Origin: Bradyrhizobium sp. WD16
Lineage (GTDB): Bacteria; Pseudomonadota; Alphaproteobacteria; Rhizobiales; Xanthobacteraceae
Assembly (NCBI RefSeq): GCF_024181725.1
Contig: NZ_CP028908.1
Location: 2,903,501-2,967,500 of the forward strand
Direction of reading: 5' to 3'
Length of the DNA: 64,000 nucleotides
Made by a program: the position numbers and the translations under genes. How positions within the stretch are numbered: position 1 is the stretch's first letter; each line of letters opens with the position of its first letter. This document shows positions 51,131 to 60,319 of the stretch, in pieces. Under the pieces are notes generated by a model that did no database searches, had not been told where the DNA came from, and was given only the letters and a program-made list of their open reading frames with translations.

Positions 51131-52666
51131 ATGACTGCTGACATGCTGTCGCGGCGACACTTTCTCGCAGCGGTTTCCACAGTGTGGGCATCCTCGACGG
51201 CGCGCGCGGGTACCCGCTCGCTTCGGGTGGTCGGAGCCACGGGTCTGATCGGCCGCGACGCACTCGCCTCTCACCATCTCATTCGCAGTCTGGAAGTCGG
51301 CGAAGGATTGTTCAGGGTCGGTCCTCTCGGCGGTCTCGAACCAGGCCTCGCGATTCAGAGCGAGACCTCGACGGACGGATCGACCTGGCGATTTCGTCTC
51401 AGTCCGACCGCACTGTTTCATGACGGAACGAAGGTCTCGGCTGAGATCGTCGCGTCCGCCCTCAGCCGCTTGAGGCAGACCGCCGCCTCCGCCTTGTATC
51501 GCACGCCGACAGCATCCATTGCCGCAGAGGACGACACGGTCGTCATCCGCCTCGACAAGCCTTTCGCGATCTTACCGGCGTTTCTGGCTGCCGATACATC
51601 GTTGATTCTCGCCCCGTCCTCCTACACGGCCACGGGCTCGTTGGGTGTTCCGATCGGCACCGGAGCCCATCGGGTCGATGCTGTGATTGATAACGACATC
51701 CTCGAATTGTCGTCTGCGAAGGACCAGACCGCTTTCGGTTCAATCACTAACCTGCGTTACACGGCTGTCACCGACGCCGAAACCCGCGCCCGCATGGTCG
51801 AGGCTGGAGATGCGGAGATCGCTTACGTATTGTCGCCGATCGCGACCGAGCGGCTGGCGCGCAATTCAAGCCTGCGAGTCGTCAAGACCCCCGGCCCGCG
51901 CGTGCGTTACGTGATGGTCAACGCCGCAGATGCGCGGTTGGCCGACATCCGCGTTCGCCGCGCTCTGTCTCTGGCACTTGATCGCGCCACCGCCGCGCGG
52001 ATCGTGCTGCGCAACCCCGATGCCGCGGCAACACGGCTGATGCCCCCGATACTGCCGGAATGGACGCCGTCCGACATCGCGCCGCTGGAATACAACGTGG
52101 CCAAAGCCGAGGCACTACTTCAGGAAGCCGGATGGGAGCAGCAAACCGAAGGCCCGCGGCAGCGCGGTGGACTGCGGTTGGCATTCACGCTCAGTACCTA
52201 TGCGATGCGGCCGGAGTTGGCGCCTTTGGCAACGGTCTTGCAGGCGCAATGGCGCAAGATCGGCGTCGATGTGTCGATCGAGATGGTGACGCCGGAGCGC
52301 ATACTGCAGAAGTCGCGCAATGGCAGTCTGGAGCTGGCGCTGATGATACGGTCCTATCTTGCCGTGCCGGATCCGGTCGCAACGTTGTCGGAAGATTTTC
52401 TGTCGACATCGTCGGCGCGTGGCTGGGGCGCGGTGGGGTGGACATCGCACGACCTCGACGAGGCAATGCTCGGCTACCAGGCCACGTCCGCCGAGACCGT
52501 TCGCGCGCGGGCACGTCAGACCATCATGCGCATCCTGCACGACGAACTTCCGATCGTTCCTCACTCCTGGTACGAACATATGCTCGCTCATACAAAGGCG
52601 GTGACCGACGTGACCGGTGATCCGTTCGAATCCAGCTTTCGGATCAGCCGGATGCGGTGGGCATGA
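51131..52666 (+). CDS. peptide/nickel-type ABC transporter substrate-binding protein
   Basis: A 511-residue SBP_bac_5-family binding protein. An RR signal (SRRHFLAAVSTVWASSTARA) is followed by the typical SLEVGEGLFRVGPLGGLEPGLA, WRFRLSPTALFHDGTKVSAE and DIRVRRALSLALDRATAARI segments. Relatives bind nickel, heme, opine-type metallophores or peptides. Its stop overlaps the first permease gene by 4 bp (ATGA). The in-frame alternative start (MLSRRHF) four codons later would also keep the signal. Confidence 0.85.
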   Translation: MTADMLSRRHFLAAVSTVWASSTARAGTRSLRVVGATGLIGRDALASHHLIRSLEVGEGLFRVGPLGGLEPGLAIQSETSTDGSTWRFRLSPTALFHDGTKVSAEIVASALSRLRQTAASALYRTPTASIAAEDDTVVIRLDKPFAILPAFLAADTSLILAPSSYTATGSLGVPIGTGAHRVDAVIDNDILELSSAKDQTAFGSITNLRYTAVTDAETRARMVEAGDAEIAYVLSPIATERLARNSSLRVVKTPGPRVRYVMVNAADARLADIRVRRALSLALDRATAARIVLRNPDAAATRLMPPILPEWTPSDIAPLEYNVAKAEALLQEAGWEQQTEGPRQRGGLRLAFTLSTYAMRPELAPLATVLQAQWRKIGVDVSIEMVTPERILQKSRNGSLELALMIRSYLAVPDPVATLSEDFLSTSSARGWGAVGWTSHDLDEAMLGYQATSAETVRARARQTIMRILHDELPIVPHSWYEHMLAHTKAVTDVTGDPFESSFRISRMRWA

Positions 52667-53601
52667 CCGACCTCGTCTCACGGATGGTCGCTCGCCTGTT
52701 GCTCAGGATGGTCGGAGTGACCGGCGTTCTCGTGTCGCTCTGCTTCATGATGGTCGAGTATCTGCCCGGCGACATAGCCTTTCAGGTGGCTGCCGCCAGG
52801 TACGATGTGGAGAACGTCACACCGGACGTCGAGGCTGCCGTTGAGCGTGAACTGGGTCTCGATCAGCCGGCAGGTTTTCGCTTCGGCCAGTGGCTCTGTG
52901 CGCTTGCGAGAGGTGATCTGGGCCGGTCTGTGGTCACCCATCAACCCGTCGCGTCGATGCTGGAGGCACCGCTGCGGCGTTCACTGCTGCTGGTGGCGCT
53001 GACACTCCCCCTGTCCGTCGCATTCGGGTTGCCCCTGGGCCTCTGGCTGGGCCGGACGCCGACCGGGCTGACTGTCGCGAAACTGCTAGGGGCATTGGCA
53101 TCCGGAGCACCGACCTACGTGCTGGGATTGCTCCTCGTCCTGATCGTGTCGATCAAATTGAAGGTGCTGCCATCGGCCGGATTCGGTGGTGCCGCATTTC
53201 TCATCCTACCGGCAGCCACTCTCGCCCTGCGAGGGATGGTGCGCATCGCTCTCTTGACTGCGGTCTGCATCGCAGACGCATTGCAACATCCCAGTATCGC
53301 CTTCGCCCGCATGAAAGGACTCGGCGAAGCGTCCGTGATGTTGCAACACGCACTTCCACTGACATCAGCGACGATCGTTGCTTTCGTATTTGCAACGCTC
53401 GCGGCTCAACTGGAGGGGGCGGCCGTGGTAGAGCAGTTGTTCGCCTATCCTGGCCTCGGGAAGTTGCTGGTCGATGCGGTTCTGGCGCGGGACGTGCCGG
53501 TGGTGCAGGCAAGCGCCATCGTGATGGCGATGCTGATCGTCGCCTGCAATACAATGGGCGAGGCGAGCGTCTGGCTCTTCGATCGTCGGACGCAAACATG
53601 A
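52663..53601 (+). CDS. ABC transporter permease (DppB/NikB type)
   Basis: A 312-residue permease with about six spans, the conserved VEYLPGDIAFQ (in place of PGDP) early motif, the EAA-type loop FARMKGLGEASVMLQHALP, and the conserved AAVVEQLFAYPGLGKLLVDAV segment. It forms the inner-membrane channel with the second permease. The ATGA overlap with the binding-protein gene and the 4-bp overlap with the next gene indicate one operon. Confidence 0.88.
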   Translation: MTDLVSRMVARLLLRMVGVTGVLVSLCFMMVEYLPGDIAFQVAAARYDVENVTPDVEAAVERELGLDQPAGFRFGQWLCALARGDLGRSVVTHQPVASMLEAPLRRSLLLVALTLPLSVAFGLPLGLWLGRTPTGLTVAKLLGALASGAPTYVLGLLLVLIVSIKLKVLPSAGFGGAAFLILPAATLALRGMVRIALLTAVCIADALQHPSIAFARMKGLGEASVMLQHALPLTSATIVAFVFATLAAQLEGAAVVEQLFAYPGLGKLLVDAVLARDVPVVQASAIVMAMLIVACNTMGEASVWLFDRRTQT

Positions 53602-54371
53602 CTCGTCTGCAGGTCGTCGGCCTTCTGCTGAGTTTTGCGATGCTGGCCCTGGCTGTTACCGGTCCGGTTATAGCGTCGTCGCCGAACGAGCAAGATCTGG
53701 GCAGCGCGCTGCAAGCTCCGTCGCTGGATTATCTGCTCGGCACGGACCATCTCGGCCGGAGCGTCGCCGCAAGGCTTACCTACGGATCGCGCACGTCGCT
53801 CTTGATCGCCGGACTCTCCATGATGATCGCACTCGCCTTCGGCACTAGCTTGGCCATGGCCGCGGCTTTTGTGCCCCGCCTCCGCGCTCCGATCCGCTGG
53901 CTGCTCGACGTCTTCCAGGCTTTTCCATCGTTCATTGGAATCCTCCTGCTCTCTGGCATCTTTTCGCCTACCCCGGCGGCGATGGCACTCAACGTCGCGT
54001 TGGTCTCATGGCCTGAGCCGTGCCGCGTGGCCCTCTTCGCCGCCGAAGCGGCGATGCGCAGCACAGCCGTCGAAGCGGCGACTCTCGTGGAGCTGCCACG
54101 GACTACGATTGCGACGAAGCTCGTGCTGCGCCGGCTTTTGCATCCGCTCGCCGCTCTCGGCGCAATGCTTTTCGGACAATCGATCCTGTCAGTGGCTGCC
54201 CTCGGCTTTCTGGGGCTCGGTCTCAATCCGCCAGCGCCGGAATGGGGCACCATGATCGCGGAGGCGCTCCCCTACATCGCGGATGCTCCGCATCTGCTGA
54301 TCGCGCCGTCACTGGCCATTGTCGCAAGCGTAAGTGGCCTGCTGCTTCTGGTCGACCGGAGCAAATCATGA
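53598..54371 (+). CDS. ABC transporter permease (DppC/NikC type)
   Basis: A 257-residue permease with an N-terminal span, GTDHLGRSVAARLTYGSRTS (the DppC-type motif), then further spans and the EAA-type loop EAATLVELPRTTIATKLVLRR. It overlaps the gene before it by 4 bp (ATGA) and the ATPase gene after it by 4 bp. It is shorter than usual for DppC (about 280-300). Confidence 0.87.
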   Translation: MTRLQVVGLLLSFAMLALAVTGPVIASSPNEQDLGSALQAPSLDYLLGTDHLGRSVAARLTYGSRTSLLIAGLSMMIALAFGTSLAMAAAFVPRLRAPIRWLLDVFQAFPSFIGILLLSGIFSPTPAAMALNVALVSWPEPCRVALFAAEAAMRSTAVEAATLVELPRTTIATKLVLRRLLHPLAALGAMLFGQSILSVAALGFLGLGLNPPAPEWGTMIAEALPYIADAPHLLIAPSLAIVASVSGLLLLVDRSKS

Positions 54372-55849
54372 GCACATTGAGCGACTTGCTCCTTGTTGAT
54401 CAGTTGAGCGTGACCGATCGGAAAGGCAGAGCACTGATCGTGAATTTCAACCTGCATCTCGCGGCGGGAGCGATCCACGTCATTCTTGGTGAATCCGGTG
54501 CAGGCAAGAGCATTGTTTGCGCGGCCATCGCGGGCACACTCCCGGAGGAACTCAATGCATCCGGCTCGATCGTTCTCGATGGACTCGAATTGACTCGCTT
54601 GACCAGGATTCAACGTCGTGCGACCTGGTCCCGAGATCTATTCCTGCTGCCGCAGGAACCCTGGAACGCCCTGGCCCAGACCCGAAGCCTGGAACGGCAG
54701 CTTGCCGACATGCCGCGCCTGTTCGACGGAGCCGACCGCAGGCGCGCTGGCCTTATGACGCGAGGGTTTCTGCAGCGCCTCGGTCTGTCGCCGGTGTCCG
54801 ATGGATCGAAACTGCCCTGTGAAATCTCGGGAGGCATGGCGCAACGCGCCAGCATCGCGACGGCTCTGGCGTCACCGGCTCGACTGATCCTCGTCGACGA
54901 ACCCACGAAAGGTCTCGACGCCGTCCGCAGACAGGAAATCTCGGACGCCCTGCGTGTGCTGGCGTCGGAGGGCCGGTCGATTCTTGCGGTCACCCATGAT
55001 CTTTCGTTTGCCCGCATGCTTGGCGGTACGCTGTCGGTGCTGCGGGACGGTGGCGTTGTTGAATCGGGTGCAACGGCTGGTGTCTTGCGGGAGCCGCGGT
55101 CAGCGTACATGCGCAATCTGGTCGATGCGGAGCCGTCGCACTGGCCCCGACGTCGCTACGCGCCGTCAAAGACCATTCTGGAGCTGGATCGTGCCACGAT
55201 AAGCGTCGGCGACGATCGTCGCCCACTGATGACGAACGTGTCGCTATCCGTTCGCGCGGGAGAAATCGTGGGCCTGTGCGGCCCCTCCGGCTGCGGCAAG
55301 ACCACTCTGGGAAATGTGCTTCTGAAGCTCCATCCGCCGGCAGCCGGGAGCGTGACATGGTTTATGTCCGAGCGGCGGCGATATCAGAAAATCTATCAGA
55401 ACCCGGGCGCCGCGTTCGCGCCGTGGCGAACCATTGGGGCGACCGTTTGCGATGCTCTCGACGACACGAACGATCCGAAACGTTTGCTCCCTCGCCTATT
55501 GCAGAGCGTCGGTCTAGCGATGACCATTCTGGACCGGCGTCCCCATCAGGTCTCAGGCGGAGAGATTCAACGCATCTCGCTCGTCAGAGCCCTGCTGTGT
55601 TCCCCGGCCTTCATTTTCGCGGACGAACCCACATCCCAGCTCGATGTGTTAACGCAACGGAAGATCATGGACCTGCTTGCAGATTTCGTGATCGACCGGA
55701 ATATTGCTGTCCTACTCGTCAGCCACGACGGCGATCTGATCGATCGCATGACTGAGCGGTCGATAGCAATCTCTCCTGCCGACAATTCGTCGCCGATGGG
55801 CGTGGCCGCACTCTGGCAAAGCGTGCGGCGAACTACATGCCCGCGCTGA
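54368..55849 (+). CDS. dual-domain ABC ATPase (DppD-DppF fusion type)
   Basis: A 493-residue protein with two ABC domains in tandem. The first has Walker A GESGAGKSI, signature ISGGMAQRASIATAL and Walker B LILVDEPTKGLD. The second has Walker A GPSGCGKTT, signature VSGGEIQRISLVRALL and Walker B FIFADEPTSQLD. It supplies both ATPase subunits of the peptide/nickel-type importer. The second domain lacks the usual C-terminal Cys-rich peptide-transporter extension, so the cargo may be a metal chelate. Confidence 0.88.
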   Translation: MSTLSDLLLVDQLSVTDRKGRALIVNFNLHLAAGAIHVILGESGAGKSIVCAAIAGTLPEELNASGSIVLDGLELTRLTRIQRRATWSRDLFLLPQEPWNALAQTRSLERQLADMPRLFDGADRRRAGLMTRGFLQRLGLSPVSDGSKLPCEISGGMAQRASIATALASPARLILVDEPTKGLDAVRRQEISDALRVLASEGRSILAVTHDLSFARMLGGTLSVLRDGGVVESGATAGVLREPRSAYMRNLVDAEPSHWPRRRYAPSKTILELDRATISVGDDRRPLMTNVSLSVRAGEIVGLCGPSGCGKTTLGNVLLKLHPPAAGSVTWFMSERRRYQKIYQNPGAAFAPWRTIGATVCDALDDTNDPKRLLPRLLQSVGLAMTILDRRPHQVSGGEIQRISLVRALLCSPAFIFADEPTSQLDVLTQRKIMDLLADFVIDRNIAVLLVSHDGDLIDRMTERSIAISPADNSSPMGVAALWQSVRRTTCPR

Positions 55850-56211
55850 TGTTTAAACCCGCTAATCCCACCGTGTCGTGCTCGGTCATTAATCCCGCCT
55901 TAGATTTGCGTCGAAATGGGGTCCTCGATAATTTCCGCGATTCTAGGTTTGCGTGACAAAATTCTAGCGCCGCATAGCGAAAGTTGCATTCCCCGGCGTC
56001 ATCCACTCAATCCCTGGGTTGGCTTATTTGGCAGGAAAATATTCGTTTTATCGCTTTGCAGGATCACTGCTGGCCGAGGCCTGCAGCGTCTTCCCCTGGC
56101 AAAGAGCAGAAATTTCGACGCGCAAAACCTGCATGCGCTCATGACCTCTCGCTGGTCGACATGAACATCTTCGGTGCGCCGCTACCTGTCGTCTGAAACG
56201 CGGCGAGGCGC
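55850..56211. other. intergenic, 362 bp, lower GC
   Basis: No gene recognised between the convergent transporter and nirD genes. The direct motif TAATCCC recurs at about 55863 and 55891. A terminator pair is expected here, but I could not find a clear stem with a T-run. Confidence 0.3.
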
Positions 56212-56550
56212 TCAGGGCGCGGCCGCGACGCTCATGTCGAGATAGATCCGGCCGTTCTCGAGCTTGACCGGGAAGCTGCGGGCGCAGCCCTTGTCGGCGC
56301 CGGTCGCCTCGCCGTCCTCGAGATTGATGATCCAGTTGTGCAGCGGGCAGGCGACCTTGCGGCCGTGGACGATGCCTTCGCCGAGCGGCCCGCCCTTGTG
56401 CGGGCAGCGGTTTTCCAGCGCAAAGACCTCGTTGCTGGCGGTACGGAAGACCGCGATCTCACGGCGCGGAGTGCGCACGGTGCGGGCACCGCGTGCCGGA
56501 ATGGAGTCGAGTGGGCCGAGATCGAACCAGAAATCGCGGGGCTGCTGCAT
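56212..56550 (-). CDS. nirD: nitrite reductase small subunit (Rieske type)
   Basis: A 112-residue NirD with a Rieske [2Fe-2S] fold; the cluster motifs are CPHKGG and CPLHNW (C-x-H...C-x-x-H). It works with NirB in assimilatory NADH nitrite reductase, reducing nitrite to ammonium in the cytoplasm. The ATG at 56550 (MQQPRDFW) has GAGG 7 bases before it; an upstream ATG at 56562 overlaps the nirB stop (ATGA), so either start would couple the two genes. Confidence 0.92.
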   Translation of the reverse strand: MQQPRDFWFDLGPLDSIPARGARTVRTPRREIAVFRTASNEVFALENRCPHKGGPLGEGIVHGRKVACPLHNWIINLEDGEATGADKGCARSFPVKLENGRIYLDMSVAAAP

Positions 56551-56558
56551 GACGGACC

Positions 56559-59036
56559 TCATTCGGCGGCGACGGGCATGATCGGGTTGAGGGTGGCGAG
56601 CGGCGTGAATTCGTGCAGCTCGCGACCGGCGGCGCGCTCCGCCCAGGGATCGCGCTGCACTGCCCGCTGGGATTTCTGGAAGCGTTCAAACAGGGCGCGG
56701 CGGCCGTCGTGATCGTCGATGATCGCGGCGCGGATGTTGTCGAGCCCGGTCTTCTCCACCCACTTGTAGACACGGTCGAGATAGGCGGCCTGCTCGCGGT
56801 AGAGCTGCATCACCGCCGCGACGTGTTCGAGCGCGGCCTCTTCGGTGTCGACATGGCCGAGCAGATCGGTGGCGCGGACATGCAGGCCGGCTGCGCCGGC
56901 GATGTGGATGTCGTAGCCGGAATCGACGCAGACGATGCCGATGTCCTTCACCGTCGCCTCGGCGCAGTTGCGCGGGCAGCCGGAGACGGCGAGCTTGACC
57001 TTCGCCGGCGTCCACGAGCCGCACAGCAGCCGTTCGAGCCTGACGCCGAGGCCGGTGGAATCCTGGGTGCCGAAGCGGCACCATTCGCTGCCGACGCAGG
57101 TCTTCACCGTGCGCAGGCCCTTGGCATAGGCCTGGCCGGAGACGAGGCCGGCGGCGTTGAGCTGGGCCCAGACCGCTGGCAGGTCCTCCTTGCGGACGCC
57201 GAGCAGGTCGATGCGCTGGCCGCCGGTGACCTTGACCGTCGGGATCTTGAAGCGGTCGGCGACGTCGGCGATGGCGCGCAGCTCGTCCGGCGTGGTCAGG
57301 CCGCCCCACATCCGCGGCACCACCGAGAAGGTGCCGTCCTTCTGGATGTTGGCGTGGACGCGCTCGTTGACGAAGCGCGACTGGGCATCGTCGCGATATT
57401 CGCCCGGCCAGGCGCAGAGCAGGTAATAGTTCAATGCCGGACGGCAGGACGGGCAGCCGCAGGAGGTCTTCCAGCCGAGCTCCTGCATGACGGCGGGCAG
57501 GGATTTGAGCTCCTTGGCGAGGATGAAGGCGCGCACCTCCTCATGGGTGAGGTCGATGCATTTGCACATCGCCTTGCGCCCGGCCGAGGAATAGCGTTCG
57601 CCCAGCGTCGCAGCGAGCAGGGCATCGACCTTGCCGGTGCATTGGCCGCAGGAGGCCGATGCCTTGGTGTGAATGCGAATATCCTCGACGCTGGCGAGGC
57701 CCTTTGCGGTGATCGCGTCGACGATCGTTCCCTTGCAGACGCCGTTGCAGCCGCAGATCTCGGCCTCCATGGACAAGGCGCCGATCGCGGCGACTGGATC
57801 CATGGCGCCGCCGCCACCCTGATAGGCCTGACCGAGGATCAGCACGTCGCGCACGGAGGTGACATCGGCATTGGTCTTGAGCAGGTCGAAATACCAGCTG
57901 CCGTCCGCAGTATCGCCGTAAAGCACGGCGCCGACGACCCGATCGTCGCGCAGCACCACGCGCTTGTAGATGCCGCGGGCAGGGTCGCGGAGCACGATCT
58001 CATCGGTGTCGTCGGTCTCGGAGAAGTCGCCGGCCGAGAACAGGTCGACGCCGGTCACCTTGAGCTTGGTCGAGGTCGCCGAGCCGGCATAGCCGCCGAC
58101 GCTTTCGCCGGCGAGGCTGGCCGCGAGCGTCCTTGCCATGTCGAACAGCGGCGCCACCAGGCCGTAGCACTGGCCGCGGTGCTCGACGCATTCGCCGACC
58201 GCGTAGATGTCGTCGTCGCTGGTGCGCATGAAATCGTCGACCACGACGCCGCGCCGGACCTCGAGCCCGGCATCCTTGGCGAGCGCCGCATTGGGGCGGA
58301 TGCCCACCGCCATGACGATGAGGTCGGCGGGCAGGATGCGGCCGTCGTCGAGGCGTACGGCCTCCGCCTTGCCGTCGCCGAGAATGGCGCTGGTGTTGGC
58401 GCCGGTGAGCACCTCGATGCCGCGCTTTTCGATCGCCTTCTGCAAGAGATAAGCGGCGTTGGGATCGAGCTGGCGCTCCATCAGCGTCGGCATCAGATGC
58501 ACGACGGTAGTCTTCAGGCCCTTAATCGCCAATCCCGCCGCCGCCTCGAGACCAAGCAGCCCGCCGCCGATCACCACGGCATGGCCGCCGCGCGTCGCCG
58601 CGGCGAGCATCGCGTCGACATCGTCGAGATCGCGGAACGCCACGACGCCGGCCAGTTCCGCGCCGGGCACCGGGATCAGGATCGGGCGCGAGCCGGTGGC
58701 GATGATCAGGGTGTCATAAGGCTGGACCGCGCCCGCCCGGGTGCGCACCGTGCGGGCGCTTCGGTCGATGGCGACGACGACTTCGCCCTTGCGCAGGTCG
58801 ACGTTGTTGGTCGCGTACCAGGCATCGTCATGGGTGATGATGTCGTCGAACTGTTTTTCGCCGGCCAGCACCGGGGACAGCATGATCCGGTTGTAATTGA
58901 CGCGCGGCTCGGCGCCGAACACCGTCACGTCATGGCGGCCGGGCGCCCGCGCGAACAGTTCCTCCAGCATGCGGCCGGCGGCCATGCCGTTGCCGATGAC
59001 GACGAGCCTGGGTTTGGGAGATAGTGCCTGGTCCAT
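56559..59036 (-). CDS. nirB: assimilatory nitrite reductase large subunit
   Basis: An 825-residue NADH nitrite reductase. Domains in order: FAD/NAD reductase (VIGNGMAAGRMLEELF, then VVIGGGLLGLEAAAGLA), two BFD-type [2Fe-2S] segments (CGCNGVCKGTIVDAI and SCGQCTGKV), and the sulfite/nitrite reductase domains with the siroheme-Fe4S4 motif (TCVGSEWCRFG and CPRNCAEATVKDIG). It carries electrons from NADH to nitrite. The ATG at 59036 (MDQALSPKP) is preferred over an opening six codons upstream. Expression probably depends on sigma-54 (see promoter). Confidence 0.93.
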   Translation of the reverse strand: MDQALSPKPRLVVIGNGMAAGRMLEELFARAPGRHDVTVFGAEPRVNYNRIMLSPVLAGEKQFDDIITHDDAWYATNNVDLRKGEVVVAIDRSARTVRTRAGAVQPYDTLIIATGSRPILIPVPGAELAGVVAFRDLDDVDAMLAAATRGGHAVVIGGGLLGLEAAAGLAIKGLKTTVVHLMPTLMERQLDPNAAYLLQKAIEKRGIEVLTGANTSAILGDGKAEAVRLDDGRILPADLIVMAVGIRPNAALAKDAGLEVRRGVVVDDFMRTSDDDIYAVGECVEHRGQCYGLVAPLFDMARTLAASLAGESVGGYAGSATSTKLKVTGVDLFSAGDFSETDDTDEIVLRDPARGIYKRVVLRDDRVVGAVLYGDTADGSWYFDLLKTNADVTSVRDVLILGQAYQGGGGAMDPVAAIGALSMEAEICGCNGVCKGTIVDAITAKGLASVEDIRIHTKASASCGQCTGKVDALLAATLGERYSSAGRKAMCKCIDLTHEEVRAFILAKELKSLPAVMQELGWKTSCGCPSCRPALNYYLLCAWPGEYRDDAQSRFVNERVHANIQKDGTFSVVPRMWGGLTTPDELRAIADVADRFKIPTVKVTGGQRIDLLGVRKEDLPAVWAQLNAAGLVSGQAYAKGLRTVKTCVGSEWCRFGTQDSTGLGVRLERLLCGSWTPAKVKLAVSGCPRNCAEATVKDIGIVCVDSGYDIHIAGAAGLHVRATDLLGHVDTEEAALEHVAAVMQLYREQAAYLDRVYKWVEKTGLDNIRAAIIDDHDGRRALFERFQKSQRAVQRDPWAERAAGRELHEFTPLATLNPIMPVAAE

Positions 59037-59215
59037 GGTCGATCCTGTTTCCAACCGCGTCCGATCGGAGACAGGGAAAGACGGATACCAATGGGGGCAT
59101 CACGACGACTGCGCCAGGCGTCCTGTTGGACAGTGCTTGGCTGGTCCCTGCGCTTCAACCGACTTTGGCAAAAGCAGTCCGGCGGACGGCAGTCGTCATT
59201 GACTGAAGATCGGGT
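59037..59215 (-). other. nirB leader region
   Basis: About 165 bases of transcribed leader are predicted between the sigma-54 promoter and nirB. It contains small hairpins (GTCCGCCGGAC near 59177-59187 and GTCCAACAGGAC near 59120-59131). Nitrate-assimilation leaders often carry antiterminator structures bound by an ANTAR protein such as NasT, but no U-rich terminator is evident. Confidence 0.3.
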
Positions 59216-59232
59216 AGCAATCGGCGTGCCAA
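59216..59232 (-). promoter_or_regulatory. sigma-54 promoter for nirBD
   Basis: TTGGCACGCCGATTGCT on the minus strand matches the -24/-12 consensus, with the invariant GG and GC separated by ten bases. It points to nirB, whose ATG lies about 180 bp downstream. NtrC-type nitrogen control of nitrite assimilation follows if it is active. Confidence 0.7.
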
Positions 59233-59390
59233 CGCCAGGCATTATCCGACACGTTGAGAGTCTTGGCGAATTTCGAAAGAAGCGCGGAACCTCAGCGGCG
59301 GCGATCGCGGTGCGATGATGCAAATTGTGGCGCTGAATGCCTATTGCATGTGCGAAGAGGCTCGATCCCGCACCACGATCAGGCTCTCGA

Positions 59391-59651
59391 TCAGCGACGC
59401 TCGGTCGGCTCCCGCCGCGGACGGATCGCCGCATTCCCCAGCACCGTGGCGCGGCCGCCCGCGTCGGCCGGAATGCCCTCCTGGCTGGTGTAGAATTCGG
59501 CGACATCGCCGAGGATTTCGACGAAGGTGGCAGCGCCGTAACCGTCGTCATCGTCATAGGTGCGGTCAAAAGGTGTGCCCCGGCGAAGACGAGCATTCCC
59601 AGCGGCGATGGCGGACAGGGGGATGTGCCGAGTTGGAGGGCGCCGGTGCGG
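59391..59651 (-). pseudogene. coding remnant in frame with the upstream gene across a TAG
   Basis: About 86 codons on the minus strand read like protein (HIPLSAIAAGNARLRRGTPF, DRTYDDDDGYGAATFVEILG, DVAEFYTSQEGIPADAGG) and end at TGA (59391-59393). There is no start codon, but the frame is exactly that of the small gene at 59652-59921, separated only by that gene's TAG. It may be the 3' part of a single longer gene broken by an amber mutation. I do not recognise the family. Confidence 0.45.
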
Positions 59652-59921
59652 CTATCGCGTAGATCGGCTTCGTTGCGACGCGTTCAGCAGCTTCATCTCG
59701 CGCCAACGATCGACCGTGCAAATGCCTTTGACGCTTTGAATCACCTCGTCGGCGTGCCGGCTGTCCACTTCGACATGCACAGACAAGGCACGGTCACCGG
59801 ACACGATCACGGCGCTGGGGATATTCTCGATCAGCGACTCGATGTCGACCGGTGCGGCGCCGCGCGCCGCCTCGTGCATCTTTTCTTCAGTGATCGTCAA
59901 CAGAAGATGGGTTTGGCTCAT
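59652..59921 (-). CDS. hypothetical protein, 89 aa, possibly truncated
   Basis: The ATG at 59921 (MSQTHLLLTITEEKMHEAAR) gives a small soluble protein of mixed alpha/beta character (IPSAVIVSGDRALSVHVEVD, EVIQSVKGICTVDRWREMKL). It could be a short propeptide-like or regulatory domain. It ends at TAG and the same frame continues as protein-like sequence for 86 codons. It lies downstream of the small gene at 60174 on the same strand and divergent from the caspase operon. Confidence 0.5.
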   Translation of the reverse strand: MSQTHLLLTITEEKMHEAARGAAPVDIESLIENIPSAVIVSGDRALSVHVEVDSRHADEVIQSVKGICTVDRWREMKLLNASQRSRSTR

Positions 59922-59940
59922 GTGCATCCGACCGACCATA

Positions 59941-60174
59941 TCAAAGTATACCATAGCGACGTAAAGGATTCACTTTTTCAGCCGCGCGGTTGGAATCCTT
60001 GGGACGCCGAGACCTTCTCGTGACCGCGGCAGTCCAGTGCGCAAGCACATGGGTTCGAACGTCGCACGGGCATAGGCCGTTCGGGCCGAGGTCCTCGGCA
60101 AGGTGAGATATTTCCGGTTCCAAAGGTAATCCCTGGGGATCGCAGATCTCGAAATTGAGCTCGTCCTGGTCCAT
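59941..60174 (-). CDS. hypothetical protein, 77 aa
   Basis: A short acidic-to-basic protein (MDQDELNFEICDPQGLPLEP, then DLGPNGLCPCDVRTHVLAHW). Two cysteines in CPC could bind metal or form a disulfide. No family is recognised. It is divergent from the caspase gene at about 145 bp and followed at 19 bp by another small gene, so it may belong to the same functional cluster. Confidence 0.45.
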   Translation of the reverse strand: MDQDELNFEICDPQGLPLEPEISHLAEDLGPNGLCPCDVRTHVLAHWTAAVTRRSRRPKDSNRAAEKVNPLRRYGIL

Positions 60175-60319
60175 CTCGGGGGTCCGTGGCGGCCGCCGCA
60201 GCGAATTCGCTGCTGCCGAGAGTCGTCAACCTCTGCGTGTCTGTCCAGAGAATATTTGATAGTCTCTCTTGGCCGGCGGGCGCCACGAACGGCAGCAGGC
60301 TGCATATGAGGGGATTCTC

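Noticed and set aside
56613-59024. 803-codon plus-strand open frame
   Set aside because: Opposite to nirB, which has full domain support; the frame has no recognisable motifs.
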